Below are positions 53,811-63,173 of a stretch of DNA of 64,000 nucleotides, one piece after another; position 1 is the stretch's first letter; each line of letters starts with the position of its first letter. The position numbers and the translations under genes are program-made. Origin of the DNA: Nitrospinae bacterium bin107 (GTDB lineage: Bacteria > UBA8248); NCBI GenBank assembly GCA_002238965.1, contig MPNJ01000003.1:248001-312000 (forward strand), in the 5' to 3' direction. The notes below the pieces were generated by a model that searched no databases, had not been told where the DNA came from, and worked only from the letters and a program-made list of their open reading frames with translations.

Positions 53811-55049
53811 ATGACGAAGAAAAGCATATCGAACCTCGACGTGCGTGGTAAACGCGTTCTGATGCGGGTGGACTTTAACGTCCCCCAGGACGCGAACGGA
53901 CGCATCGCCGATGATCGCAGAATCCGCATGGCTCTTCCCACGATAAACCACATCCTGGATGGCGGCGGCCGCCTCATTCTCATGAGCCACCTGGGGCGCC
54001 CGAAAGGAGAAGCCCCACAAGCCGACGGCAGATGGACGCTCAGGCCCATTGCTGAACGCCTGGAGGAACTCTTCGGAAAGAGTGTCGTTTTTGCGAATGA
54101 CTGCGTGGGACCCGCCGCCGAGAGCGCAGCCGCCTCGCTGAAAGACGGGGAATGCTGCCTGCTCGAGAACCTACGCTTTCACAAAGCCGAGCAGATCAAG
54201 GACAAAGCGGCCTCCGGCGATGCGGACTTAAAGTGCGCAAAAGACGCCTTCGCACAGGGGCTGGCGTCGTTAGCCGACGTTTACGTGAACGATGCTTTCG
54301 GCACCTGTCACCGCGACAACGCAAGCATGCTCACCGTGCCGCAGATGATGGTCGGCAAGCCCCGCGTCGCGGGGTTTTTATTGGAAAAAGAGCTTCAGTA
54401 CTTAGGCAATACACTGAATGCGCCGGAAAGGCCTTTCCTCGCCATCATCGGGGGCAAGAAAGTCTCCGATAAGATGATGGTCATCGAAACTTTATTGGGC
54501 AAATGCGACCGGGTGCTCATCGGAGGAGCGATGGTCTATACGTTCATGCGGGCGATCGGCCAGGAGACGGGCGCGAGCCTCGTGGAGGAAGACAGGATCG
54601 AGGTTGCCGCGCGGCTGAAATCCATAGGCGGTGAGAAACTCGTTTTACCGACAGACGTCATCGCCGCACACGCTATCGAAGAGGGAGCGACCTTTGAGGT
54701 ATTCCAAGGAGAGATTCCCGAGGGACTGATGGGGCTCGACATCGGCCCTGAATCCGCGAGGCGTTTCTCGCAAATGATTTCAGAAGCGAAGACCATCGTC
54801 TGGAACGGCCCGATGGGCGTCTTCGAGGTCAAGCCCTTCGATGGAGGCACGTTCACCGTCGCGCACGCCCTCGCGGAGGCGACGAGAAACGGCGCCACGA
54901 CCGTTATCGGCGGCGGCGACAGCGCAGCGGCCATCGAGATGGCCGGGCTGAGCGCGGATGTGAGCCACGTAAGCACGGGTGGGGGGGCGAGCCTCGAATT
55001 TATGGAGGGAAAATCGTTTCAGGCCGTCGAAATTCTCGATGATTTGTAG
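53811..55049 (+). CDS. pgk: phosphoglycerate kinase
   Basis: 412 residues of the glycolytic/gluconeogenic enzyme that moves a phosphate between 1,3-bisphosphoglycerate and ADP. VLMRVDFNVPQ, LMSHLGRPKG, ENLRFH, VNDAFGTCHRDNAS, WNGPMGVFE and IGGGDSAAAIE are all in place and at the normal length. GAGGCG precedes the ATG. The cystathionine beta-synthase-like gene follows 77 bp downstream. Confidence 0.97.
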   Translation: MTKKSISNLDVRGKRVLMRVDFNVPQDANGRIADDRRIRMALPTINHILDGGGRLILMSHLGRPKGEAPQADGRWTLRPIAERLEELFGKSVVFANDCVGPAAESAAASLKDGECCLLENLRFHKAEQIKDKAASGDADLKCAKDAFAQGLASLADVYVNDAFGTCHRDNASMLTVPQMMVGKPRVAGFLLEKELQYLGNTLNAPERPFLAIIGGKKVSDKMMVIETLLGKCDRVLIGGAMVYTFMRAIGQETGASLVEEDRIEVAARLKSIGGEKLVLPTDVIAAHAIEEGATFEVFQGEIPEGLMGLDIGPESARRFSQMISEAKTIVWNGPMGVFEVKPFDGGTFTVAHALAEATRNGATTVIGGGDSAAAIEMAGLSADVSHVSTGGGASLEFMEGKSFQAVEILDDL

Positions 55050-55126
55050 AGGCCGCGTGGATGCCGCATAATCGTCTCGCAAGCTGAGGTTTTCGAATCA
55101 TTAAGCCGCTCTCAAGGGTATAACGA

Positions 55127-56134
55127 GTGAAGAACAACATTCTGGAGGCCATCGGCGACACACCGATCGTAAGGCTCAATTCCATCGGCGCGAAAGTCGA
55201 ATCGGAACTGTTCGTCAAGGTCGAATACATGAATCCGGGCCTCTCGGTGAAAGACCGCATCGCGCCACTGATCGTCGAAGACGCGGAGAAAAAGGGTGAA
55301 CTGAAGCCAGGCGGCATAATTGTCGAGGCGACCTCCGGGAACACCGGTGCGGGACTCGCCATCGTCGCCGCCATCAAGGGCTACAAGTGTGTTTTCGTGA
55401 TGCCCGACAAGATGAGCCAGGAAAAAGTCGACCGGCTGCGCGCATATGGCGCGAAAGTCATCGTCACGCCCACAGTGGCCCTTGATGACCCCGAGAGCCA
55501 CTACTGCGTCGCCAAGAGGATCGTGGAAGAAACGCCCAACTGCATTCTGGCGAATCAATATAACAACACTAACAACCCCGAGTCCCACTACCGCATGACG
55601 GGCCCTGAAATATGGCGTCAGACGGGAGGCGAATTCGACGCCTTCGTCACGGGCCTGGGCACCGGCGGCACCATCTCGGGTACGGGAAGATATCTAAAAG
55701 AAATGAATCCCGACATCAAGATCGTCGGCGTCGACCCCATCGGTTCAATTTTATACGGCCTTTTCTACGGCGAAGCGGAACCCGAGGCGGACTCCTACAA
55801 GACCGAAGGCATCGGGGAGAGCTTCAAGCCCAATACGCTCAGTTTCGATAACATCGACGAGGTGGTCCGCGTGACCGACAAGGAATGCCTGCTGATGACG
55901 CGCAGGCTGGCGAGAGAAGAAGGCATCCTGGTAGGGGGGTCTGCGGGCGGCGCGGTTGCAGGCGCGGTGCGCTACGCGGAATCCCTCGATAAACCGCAGA
56001 GAATCGTCACGCTGATGCCGGATTCGGGCATGTTTTATCTCAGCAAGATATTTTCCGATGAATGGATGGTCGCCAACGGCTTCCTCAGTGAGGAGGAGTT
56101 GAAAGATGCGCCGGCATCCAAAAGCGCGCGATAG
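55127..56134 (+). CDS. cystathionine beta-synthase/cysteine synthase family enzyme
   Basis: 335 residues from a GTG start with AAGGG upstream. A PLP fold-type II enzyme: the PLP Lys lies in SVKDRIAP, the substrate loop is ATSGNTGAGL and the phosphate loop GTGGTISGTGR. YNNTNNPESHY is typical of the cystathionine beta-synthase catalytic core. CBS domains and the heme domain are absent. With the cystathionine gamma-lyase-like gene at 57051 it would make cysteine from homocysteine and serine. O-acetylserine sulfhydrylase activity is the main alternative. Confidence 0.9.
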   Translation: MKNNILEAIGDTPIVRLNSIGAKVESELFVKVEYMNPGLSVKDRIAPLIVEDAEKKGELKPGGIIVEATSGNTGAGLAIVAAIKGYKCVFVMPDKMSQEKVDRLRAYGAKVIVTPTVALDDPESHYCVAKRIVEETPNCILANQYNNTNNPESHYRMTGPEIWRQTGGEFDAFVTGLGTGGTISGTGRYLKEMNPDIKIVGVDPIGSILYGLFYGEAEPEADSYKTEGIGESFKPNTLSFDNIDEVVRVTDKECLLMTRRLAREEGILVGGSAGGAVAGAVRYAESLDKPQRIVTLMPDSGMFYLSKIFSDEWMVANGFLSEEELKDAPASKSAR

Positions 56135-56193
56135 AGGCGGGAGGACCGCCTGCTTCACGACGGCTACTCACAGACCCTGAGGCAGCGCTATCG

Positions 56194-56724
56194 CTACCAA
56201 TACCCCGCATTGTTCAGCGACGCCACGCATTCGATTTCGACTGTGTCTCCCCTGATTTCACATCGGTTCAATTCCAGGGTCTGCCAACCGAAAGGATATC
56301 CAAGCGGATAGGGAGGAATGAACCTCGACGCCGCCTCGGCATCGAATCCGAATCTGCCGTAATAGGCGGGATCGCCGTATACTAGGATGATATGCGCGCC
56401 GTCCTTCGACAGAAGCCGCTTTCCGTAATCGATTAAAGCAGAACCGATGCCCTGGCCTTGGCAATCGCTGCGAACGGCCAAAGGCGACAATATATATGCC
56501 CTGACATCCTCATGCCCCGTGATCGAAACCGGACTGAAAGCGATATGCCCCTTCACGACACCTGCGTCGTCCATCACGAGAGATTCGGTGGTTGGATTCG
56601 TCTTTTCGGAAAGCAGGCTGACCGCAAGCCTCCCTACCATCCCGCCCTCATTATCGGGGAATGCTTCATCATATAAATTTTGCAATGCAGGTGTATCGTT
56701 TTGCCTGGCAGGCCTTATGTCCAT
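56194..56724 (-). CDS. GNAT family N-acetyltransferase
   Basis: 176 residues with the acetyl-CoA loop in LSPLAVRSDCQGQGIGSALIDYGKRLL. The downstream LVYGDPAYYGRFGF segment is typical of the YhbS-like group of GNAT enzymes. Acts on an unknown amine in the cytosol. It is single, opposite to and between the two transsulfuration genes. The region 56725-57050 holds only palindromic repeats and the leader of the next gene. Confidence 0.88.
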   Translation of the reverse strand: MDIRPARQNDTPALQNLYDEAFPDNEGGMVGRLAVSLLSEKTNPTTESLVMDDAGVVKGHIAFSPVSITGHEDVRAYILSPLAVRSDCQGQGIGSALIDYGKRLLSKDGAHIILVYGDPAYYGRFGFDAEAASRFIPPYPLGYPFGWQTLELNRCEIRGDTVEIECVASLNNAGYW

Positions 56725-56826
56725 GCTTCCCTTCTACCTTTTTTCTGGAGATGCGGCGGATGCGCCGTCATGCAAAAGATATGACGATTTCCTTGAAGAA
56801 TCCAGGCTTTCGGGACGAACAGAGTC

Positions 56827-56896
56827 CGCGGGGACAGGCCCTCGTACCTGTCCCTACAGACTACTCTTGCGGGCGGACACACGGGTCCGCCCCCAC
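56827..56896. repeat. palindrome pair
   Basis: Two hairpins: GGGGACAGG...CCTGTCCCTAC near 56829-56857 and GGGCGGAC (56871-56878) with GTCCGCCC (56885-56892). They belong to the dispersed GTAGGGACA family. Confidence 0.6.
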
Positions 56897-57050
56897 AAAC
56901 TCCATCGCGTATTGTGCAGGCGTATCCACCTGTTCCCATCGCGGATGTTCGGGTAGACTGCTTATCGAGAAACGCTCTTGTCAACCTCGCCGAAATATGA
57001 GTAAAGGTCGATACGAAGTTTAATGCCGCCCCTCGCCTTACGGGAGTCCC

Positions 57051-58226
57051 ATGAAGATATCTACCAGAGCGGTTCACCACGGAAAAGAACCCAACGAACT
57101 CACCGGCGCCGTGAAGCCCGACATCTGCCTGAGCAGCACGTTCAAGCAGCATACGCCCGGCGAGCCCGTGGGCGATTTTGATTACTCGCGCTCTGGCAAC
57201 CCGACGCGAGAGGCGCTCGAGATGAACATCGCAGGCCTCGAACGCCCCGACAACGAGGATGCCGAATGCCACGGGCTGGCTTTCTCCTCAGGCCTGGGCG
57301 CGACGACCACGATTCTTTTCGCCCTGCTCTCCCACGGCGATCACATGCTCTGCTCGGACGACGTGTACGGCGGGACCTTCCGCCTCATCACGGGCAAGGA
57401 TTTCAGGGGTTTCGAGAAATTCGGGATCGCGTGCGACTACGTGGACATGGCGGATGAAGAATCCTTGGCAGGCAAAATCAGGGAAAACACGAAGCTCATC
57501 TGGATAGAGAGCCCCACGAATCCGCTCCTGAAGATGGCCGACATCCGGAGCATCGCCTCCACGTACGGGAAAGACGGCGCCATCGTCGCCGTGGACAACA
57601 CCTTCATGAGCCCATATTTCCAGAGACCGCTCGCCCTGGGGGCGGACATCGCCGTACACAGCACGACGAAATATATCGGCGGACACAGCGACGTCGTCGG
57701 AGGCGCACTTGTGACGAGAAGCCGGGCGCTCCATGAACGCATCAAGCATTACCAGAACGCGCTCGGGGCGACGCCCGCCCCCTTCGATTGCTACATGACC
57801 ATGCGGGGCATCGACACCCTGCCCGTGCGGATGGAAAAACACCAGAAAAACGCCATGAAGATCGCAGGCTTCCTGGAGGGACACGGGGGCGTGGAGAAAG
57901 TGATTTACCCGGGGCTGGAATCTCACCCCCAGCACGAGCTGGCCAAAAAACAAATGAGCGGCTTCGGGGGCATGCTGGCGTTCTACCTGAAAGGCGGCTT
58001 GCCCGAGGCGCGCAGGTTCCTGGAAAACGTCCGGCTATTCACCCTCGCGGAGAGCTTGGGCGGCACCGAGTCCCTGGTGGAGCATCCCGCCATCATGACG
58101 CACGCCTCCCTCACCGAGGAGAGCAGAAAAGAACTCGGCATCAGCGATACCCTCATCCGGCTATCCGTGGGAATCGAGGACGCAGACGATTTGATCGAGG
58201 ATCTGAAACAGGCCCTGAATGCGTAG
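57051..58226 (+). CDS. cystathionine gamma-lyase/gamma-synthase family enzyme
   Basis: 391 residues of the fold-type I Cys/Met-metabolism PLP family. The PLP Lys lies in STTKYIGGHSDVVGG; VDNTFMSPYFQRPLALGADI precedes it, and SRSGNPTREALE is near the N terminus. With the cystathionine beta-synthase-like gene it would complete reverse transsulfuration; gamma-synthase or methionine gamma-lyase activity is also possible. GGGAG precedes the ATG. Its TAG stop lies inside a GTAGGGACA palindromic element. Confidence 0.9.
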   Translation: MKISTRAVHHGKEPNELTGAVKPDICLSSTFKQHTPGEPVGDFDYSRSGNPTREALEMNIAGLERPDNEDAECHGLAFSSGLGATTTILFALLSHGDHMLCSDDVYGGTFRLITGKDFRGFEKFGIACDYVDMADEESLAGKIRENTKLIWIESPTNPLLKMADIRSIASTYGKDGAIVAVDNTFMSPYFQRPLALGADIAVHSTTKYIGGHSDVVGGALVTRSRALHERIKHYQNALGATPAPFDCYMTMRGIDTLPVRMEKHQKNAMKIAGFLEGHGGVEKVIYPGLESHPQHELAKKQMSGFGGMLAFYLKGGLPEARRFLENVRLFTLAESLGGTESLVEHPAIMTHASLTEESRKELGISDTLIRLSVGIEDADDLIEDLKQALNA

Positions 58227-58296
58227 GGACAGGTCCCTGTGCCTGTCCTGATCACATCAGCCAAGAAATAGGACAACCACGGAGGGTTGTCTCTAC
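58223..58296. repeat. bipartite hairpin overlapping a stop codon
   Basis: Starts GTAGGGACAGG, of which TAG (58224-58226) is the stop of the preceding gene, and ends in GTTGTCTCTAC at 58296. Two hairpins are joined by a short linker, as at 40577-40633. Confidence 0.7.
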
Positions 58297-58377
58297 GGAA
58301 AATTAAATATTTAATATCATTTCCCTATCGAGGAGTGCTTCAAATCCCCTCTCCCGGACGCATTCCTGGCCTTGCAC

Positions 58378-58422
58378 AAAAAAAAACCATCCTCCTGCCC
58401 TCTATGAGGCCGGAAGATGGTT
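58378..58422 (-). terminator. terminator of msrP
   Basis: AACCATC (58385-58391) pairs with GATGGTT (58416-58422), with a TCC/GGA extension. The minus strand runs into nine Ts, right after the MsrP stop. Confidence 0.85.
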
Positions 58423-58441
58423 TTTTCTCTAAAACTTAAGC

Positions 58442-59446
58442 TTACATGAAATACTTCCGGTCGTTCATGTCCGGATACATGTCCCCCACCCACTTTGCAT
58501 AGCCGTTGAACAGGAGTGTCGGCCTTCTCTCGTTCGTTCCCAGCATTCGCTCTGTGGCCTGGGACCACCTGGGGTGATTGAATTTCGGGTTGATGTTGGC
58601 CCAGAAGCCGTATTCGCTGGGCGCCGCCTTCTCCCAAAACGTGCGAGGCCGCTTGTCGGTGAATTCGATGGAAACGATGGATTTTATATTCTTGAAGCCG
58701 AATTTCCAGGGAATCACCAATCGCAGGGGCGCGCCATGCTGCTGCGGCATGGGATGCCCGTAGATACCCGTACCCATCATGGCCAACTCGTTCATGGCCT
58801 CCTTCATGGTGAGGCCTTCCACGTAAGGCCACGGGTACCAGACCTGGAGCTGCCCCAACGCCACCTTGCGGTTCAAGAATGTGGTGAATTTGATGTATTT
58901 CGCCTTGCTCGTGGGCTCTACTTTCTTGATCAGTTCAGATATCTTAAAGCCCGTCCACGGAACGGCCATCGCCCACGCTTCCACGCAGCGGAAACGATAA
59001 AGCCGCTCCTCGAGCGTCATGCCTTTGATCAACTCGTCGATATCGTATGTTTTGGGCTTCTTGACGTGGCCCTTCACCTCCACCTGCCAGGGGCGGGTCT
59101 CCATGCGCTTGGCCAGCCAGGAGATTGCCTTGTTGCCGCCGAATTCGTAGAAATTGTTGTATTCGGCCGCCACTTTTTCATCCGTCAGGGGCCGGTCCAG
59201 CGTGAATGCGGGATTCCGGCGCGCCGGGTAAAGGCCCACCGTCTGATCCTTGGGATGCGCGCCGGCATTTTTCGCCTGCGCCAGGGCGAGCGGCCCGTCA
59301 CGTTCGGGCCAGTAGGGAGGCGTCACCATCTGGCTCAGCATCAGACCCGCGCCGCCTGCCAAAAACTTGCGGCGGTTCAAAAACACGGATTCCGGCGTAG
59401 CCTCACGCTCGGGCATCAACCATTCGGGCTTTTTGATAAAATTCAT
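58442..59446 (-). CDS. msrP: MsrP-type periplasmic methionine-sulfoxide reductase, molybdopterin subunit
   Basis: 334 residues with a twin-arginine signal (NRRKFLAGGAG, Arg25-Arg26), so it is exported folded. Cys154 in RFRCVEAWAM is the expected molybdenum ligand. MsrP repairs oxidised methionine in periplasmic proteins with electrons from the membrane heme subunit MsrQ. No MsrQ-like gene is adjacent, so its partner lies elsewhere or another donor is used. Confidence 0.93.
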   Translation of the reverse strand: MNFIKKPEWLMPEREATPESVFLNRRKFLAGGAGLMLSQMVTPPYWPERDGPLALAQAKNAGAHPKDQTVGLYPARRNPAFTLDRPLTDEKVAAEYNNFYEFGGNKAISWLAKRMETRPWQVEVKGHVKKPKTYDIDELIKGMTLEERLYRFRCVEAWAMAVPWTGFKISELIKKVEPTSKAKYIKFTTFLNRKVALGQLQVWYPWPYVEGLTMKEAMNELAMMGTGIYGHPMPQQHGAPLRLVIPWKFGFKNIKSIVSIEFTDKRPRTFWEKAAPSEYGFWANINPKFNHPRWSQATERMLGTNERRPTLLFNGYAKWVGDMYPDMNDRKYFM

Positions 59447-59686
59447 GTCATCCCCTCTTGGGTGGCGGCTGGAGTCGGGTGTATCCTCCAGAACAGGCGA
59501 TTCGTTTCGAGCTATCCCATGGATGCGAATTCGCCTTCCATGACGGCCTTTAGAAATATATCATAGAAATCTCACCCCGTAGTGAGAAAACCCGCAATTA
59601 AGGAAACTTTATAGATGGACTGTGCAAATTCACCGCGCTGGCGCACCTATCAGGCACAGAGACCATAATTAGAGCGAGGAGACCCG

Positions 59687-60745
59687 ATGTCAGAACTGCG
59701 CTATCCCGTTGAACGCCTGGAGAATTTCATTCACGCCGTCCTCACGGCGCACGACGTACTGGACGATCACGCTCGCATTTGCGCCGTCCGCATGATCGAA
59801 GCCGACCTCCACGGGATGCACGGCCACGGCATCTTCCGGCTCCCTCCCTATTGCCGCAGAATTCGCGAAGGCGGCTACAACTTAAAGCCCGACATCCGCG
59901 CCGAGCGCGAAACCGCCGTGAGCGCGCTTGTGGACGGAGACAACGGCTTCGGCCAGGTGGTCGTGACTTTTGCGGCCGAACTCGCGATCCAGAAGGCGAG
60001 AGAAAGCGGGCTGGCATGGATCGGCATACGCCACGGAAACCACGCCGGCGCCGCAGGCGTTTACGCCGCCCTGCCCCTCGCGCACGACATGATCGGGATG
60101 TACATGGCCGTCGCCAATGCGAACCACATGCCTCCCTGGGGCGGCGTGGACATGCTCCTGAGCACCAACCCCATCGCCTACGCCATCCCGGCGGGCGAGG
60201 AGCCGCCCTTCGTCCTCGACATGGCCACCACCGAGACCTCCTACGGCAAGGTGAAGGTCTACGCCCAGGAGGGAAAACCGATGCCCGAGGGCTGGATGAT
60301 GACCAGAGACGGAAAACCCCTCACCGACGCCTCGCGTGCCGAGGAGGGTTTTCTGCTACCCATCGGGGGTCACAAGGGCTACGGGCTGAACATGATGATC
60401 GGAGCACTCGCCGGCGTGTTGAACGGAGCGGCCTTCGGCTCGGACGTCATCGATTTCAACAAGGACTTCCAGACGCCCACGAACACCGGCCAGGTGTTCT
60501 TCGCCATGCGGCCGGACATCTTCCGGGACCTGGATGACTTCAAGGCGGAGATGGACCTCAGAATCCGCGAGATCAGAAACTCCGCTCCCATGGAGGGCAA
60601 AGGTCCCATCCGGATTCCCGGTGAGAACCTCGCGCGCCGGAAAGATGAGATGCGCCGAGAGGGCGTGCCCGTCGCTGCACCCGTGATCGCCCAACTCAGA
60701 GAATTGGCCGAAGAGCTCGACTTAGGCGACAGACTCGCCGACTGA
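59687..60745 (+). CDS. malate/L-lactate/ureidoglycolate dehydrogenase family protein
   Basis: 352 residues of the LDH2/MDG2 family of NAD(P)-dependent 2-hydroxyacid dehydrogenases. DLHGMHGHGIFRLP, RHGNHAGAAGVYA, STNPIAYAIP, DMATTETSYGKV and GHKGYGLNMMI are family hallmarks. GAGGAG is 7 bases before the ATG. Its stop abuts the stop of the convergent EamA gene at 60746. Candidate substrates are L-malate, L-lactate, L-sulfolactate or ureidoglycolate; the sequence does not decide. Confidence 0.92.
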   Translation: MSELRYPVERLENFIHAVLTAHDVLDDHARICAVRMIEADLHGMHGHGIFRLPPYCRRIREGGYNLKPDIRAERETAVSALVDGDNGFGQVVVTFAAELAIQKARESGLAWIGIRHGNHAGAAGVYAALPLAHDMIGMYMAVANANHMPPWGGVDMLLSTNPIAYAIPAGEEPPFVLDMATTETSYGKVKVYAQEGKPMPEGWMMTRDGKPLTDASRAEEGFLLPIGGHKGYGLNMMIGALAGVLNGAAFGSDVIDFNKDFQTPTNTGQVFFAMRPDIFRDLDDFKAEMDLRIREIRNSAPMEGKGPIRIPGENLARRKDEMRREGVPVAAPVIAQLRELAEELDLGDRLAD

Positions 60746-61603
60746 TCACGCGAGGCTGATCAGCGCGCCGCCCGCAACGATGAAAGCCGCGCCCAGCACC
60801 ATGAGCGGCGTCAGCGGCTCCATGCCCTGCGGCAAAAACCGCGAGAAGAGCAGCACGAACAGGGGTTGGGCCGAGGTGATCGGCGTCACGACGACGATGC
60901 GCCCCTCCTCGAGCGCGAAGAAAAGCGCCGTAAGGGCCGAGAAACTGGCGATTCCCACGAGCACAAAATAAAAGAGGCCCTTCCCGGTAAAATCCTTGCG
61001 CCCACTTCTGGAATTCGCCAGGACAACAGCCATGACAATGCTCGATGTTCCCGCCATCACGAAAATCGCCAGCGTCTTGTAGGGCACGTCGGGCGAGGAG
61101 TAGCGGATAATGAGATCGCGCATGACCCATATGAGCGTGGCCCCGATGGCGTAGGCGATTCCGGTGAGCGCCCACGAGCGCATTTCGTCTTTTCTGATCG
61201 ACAGTACGATGATGCCGCAGACGATGAGCGCGGTTCCCGCGGTGAGGACAGGCGTGAGCTGCTCGCCGAGAAGCAAGACGGCCAGCGTGCTCGAGAAGAG
61301 TGGCCCCAGACCGCGCAGGATTCCCGAAGGTGCCGCCCCGATGCGCTGAACACCCGCGAACTGAAACGTCCTCGATATGCTGGGGGTGATCACGCCGAGC
61401 CCCACGAACCAGAGCAGGTGCGGGTTGGCGAAAGCGCTCATCGGCACGCTCGCCGCTATCCAGGGCAGATAGAGCAGCGTCACCACGGCCGAAGCAACGA
61501 ACCCGCCGAACACGGGCGTCGCCTCCCGCGTCGCCAAGCGCGAGAAGATGAACGTCAGCGCGAAAAAAGCCGACGCCGCAACGGCCAGGGGAATTTCGGT
61601 CAA
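60746..61603 (-). CDS. EamA/DMT-type transporter
   Basis: 285 residues with ten predicted helices in two EamA repeats; the conserved repeat end FSSTLAVLLLGEQLTPVLTAGTALIVCG is clear. It exports an unknown metabolite across the inner membrane. It follows the M24 peptidase gene on the same strand but a terminator lies between, so it is probably transcribed separately. It resembles the EamA gene at 43832 only at family level. Confidence 0.9.
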   Translation of the reverse strand: MTEIPLAVAASAFFALTFIFSRLATREATPVFGGFVASAVVTLLYLPWIAASVPMSAFANPHLLWFVGLGVITPSISRTFQFAGVQRIGAAPSGILRGLGPLFSSTLAVLLLGEQLTPVLTAGTALIVCGIIVLSIRKDEMRSWALTGIAYAIGATLIWVMRDLIIRYSSPDVPYKTLAIFVMAGTSSIVMAVVLANSRSGRKDFTGKGLFYFVLVGIASFSALTALFFALEEGRIVVVTPITSAQPLFVLLFSRFLPQGMEPLTPLMVLGAAFIVAGGALISLA

Positions 61604-61624
61604 CGCATGCCTCGTCTCAGAATG

Positions 61625-61657
61625 AAAAAGCGCCCCCGGACCACACGCCAGGGGCGC
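61625..61657 (-). terminator. terminator of the M24 peptidase gene
   Basis: GCGCCCC (61630-61636) and GGGGCGC (61651-61657) form a 7-bp stem; on the minus strand it is followed by TTTTT. It lies directly after the peptidase stop. Confidence 0.8.
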
Positions 61658-61678
61658 CGATTCAGGACAATCACCTGC

Positions 61679-62917
61679 TCAATCCTGAATGATCAACTCC
61701 TCGCAATAGGGAGCGCGCGTCATGTAGACGGGTTCATCCTCGGTGATGAGAATATGATCCTCGATGCGCACGCCGGCCCCGCCCGGAATTCCCGGAACGA
61801 AGATGAGCGGCTCGATGGCGAACGTCATCCCCGGCACGAAGTCCACGCTCTCGGCCCCGGGCATCACCTCGCCCACGTAGGGCGGTTCGTTGGGCGATAT
61901 GCCGCAGCCGTGCCCGATGAAGAGTTTAATGAAATTATCCTCGAGACCCGCAGAACGAGCGATTTCCAGGAACTCCGCCGCCGAGTCGTCGTTCGTGTAG
62001 CCGGGGCGCATCTTGGCGATACCAGCCTTGAGCGCTTTGTAGACGGTCGTATACACCTTTTGCTGCATGGGATGGGGCGGGCCGCCGGCCACCTTCGCGC
62101 GTCCGCAGTCGCCGAAATACCCGTTCCAGCAGGCGCCGATGTCGATGAAGACGATATCCGCGTTCCTGATGATTTTATCGGTGGGAAAGCGCGTCGGCGG
62201 CGCCATGTGTTCGCCCGAGGCGACGAACGGAGACGCCAGATGCCCGAACTCCCCGCCGTGGGTAAAGAGCGTCTTCATGGCCTCGGCCGCCACGTCGAAC
62301 TCGCGCACGCCCGGCACAGCGTGGTTCAGAGCCGTGATGGTCACGGCGTCGGCGATGGCGCACGCCTGGTGGAGGCAGGCTATCTCGTCCGGCGTCTTCT
62401 GCACCCGGCTCATGTACATGAACTGCTCGCCATCCACGAAGTTGGCTTCGGGGAAATATTTTTCGATCATCGCCCGCTGGGTGAACGTGTGCCCATCCAG
62501 CCCGATGGTGCCGTTCGAAACCCCCCAGTCATCGAATCGCGTCTTGATGTCGATCCCCACCGTGTGCTCGACGAGACCGGGCTCCTCCAGGATGCCGATA
62601 GGCACGTAATCGTCTATCCAGGGCATGCACTCCTCGATGCGGTGCGCCTCGCCGCTCGAGGCGAGCAGCGTCGGATTACCTTCCTGCCTGAGCAGTACGC
62701 CGTAGGTGGTGGAGGAGCGGTACTGAATCATGATGACGCGTGCGCTTGTGAGGTAGCGCACGTTCTCGTCTTTCCAGAGTATGAGGGCGTCGATACCCTG
62801 TTCCTTCATCGCCGCCTGGGTTTTCTCGACGCGCTCTCTGCGCATCTGGTCCATGTCGATGCGGTGCTCCCAGTCGACCATCATCGAGCCGCGCGCCCAC
62901 GTGGGGTAGTCCGTCAT
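61679..62917 (-). CDS. M24 family metallopeptidase (Xaa-Pro peptidase-like)
   Basis: 412 residues. The N-terminal creatinase/aminopeptidase P domain is followed by the pita-bread domain with dinuclear metal ligands: Asp in FIDIGACWNGYFGDCGR, His in GHGCGISPNE, Glu in FAIEPLIF and Glu in RIEDHILITED. It removes N-terminal residues next to proline or acts on related amides. GAGGAGGAAG precedes the ATG. An export signal is absent, so it is cytosolic. Confidence 0.92.
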   Translation of the reverse strand: MTDYPTWARGSMMVDWEHRIDMDQMRRERVEKTQAAMKEQGIDALILWKDENVRYLTSARVIMIQYRSSTTYGVLLRQEGNPTLLASSGEAHRIEECMPWIDDYVPIGILEEPGLVEHTVGIDIKTRFDDWGVSNGTIGLDGHTFTQRAMIEKYFPEANFVDGEQFMYMSRVQKTPDEIACLHQACAIADAVTITALNHAVPGVREFDVAAEAMKTLFTHGGEFGHLASPFVASGEHMAPPTRFPTDKIIRNADIVFIDIGACWNGYFGDCGRAKVAGGPPHPMQQKVYTTVYKALKAGIAKMRPGYTNDDSAAEFLEIARSAGLEDNFIKLFIGHGCGISPNEPPYVGEVMPGAESVDFVPGMTFAIEPLIFVPGIPGGAGVRIEDHILITEDEPVYMTRAPYCEELIIQD

Positions 62918-63090
62918 TGCTTCTTCCTCCTCGAAAACAAAGATTTCGGCCTGAAATTATCGAGTCTGCAAAAGATAATTCTGAATATGGAATTCGCGGC
63001 GACGCTAGCACCCGCGCCCTGGCCTGTCAAGAAAACGCGGGCGGGGCGGCTTGTCGAATGCGTGCAAAAGAGATGGATACCTCCGCATCG

Positions 63091-63119
63091 TTGACTTGAA
63101 GGCCCGGCCTCGCTACTTT
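63091..63119 (+). promoter_or_regulatory. promoter of the enoyl-CoA hydratase gene
   Basis: TTGACT (63091-63096), a 17-base spacer and TACTTT (63114-63119), 55 bases before the ATG. Confidence 0.5.
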
Positions 63120-63173
63120 CGGCGCAAAGGACTTGCAACAAGCGCATTCACCAAATCAACATGGAGAAGTCCC

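Noticed and set aside
60866-63094. 742-codon open frame on the plus strand
   Set aside because: It runs antisense to the EamA and M24 peptidase genes, which have clear family motifs; its translation is Arg/His/Asp-rich low-information sequence typical of a GC-rich shadow frame.
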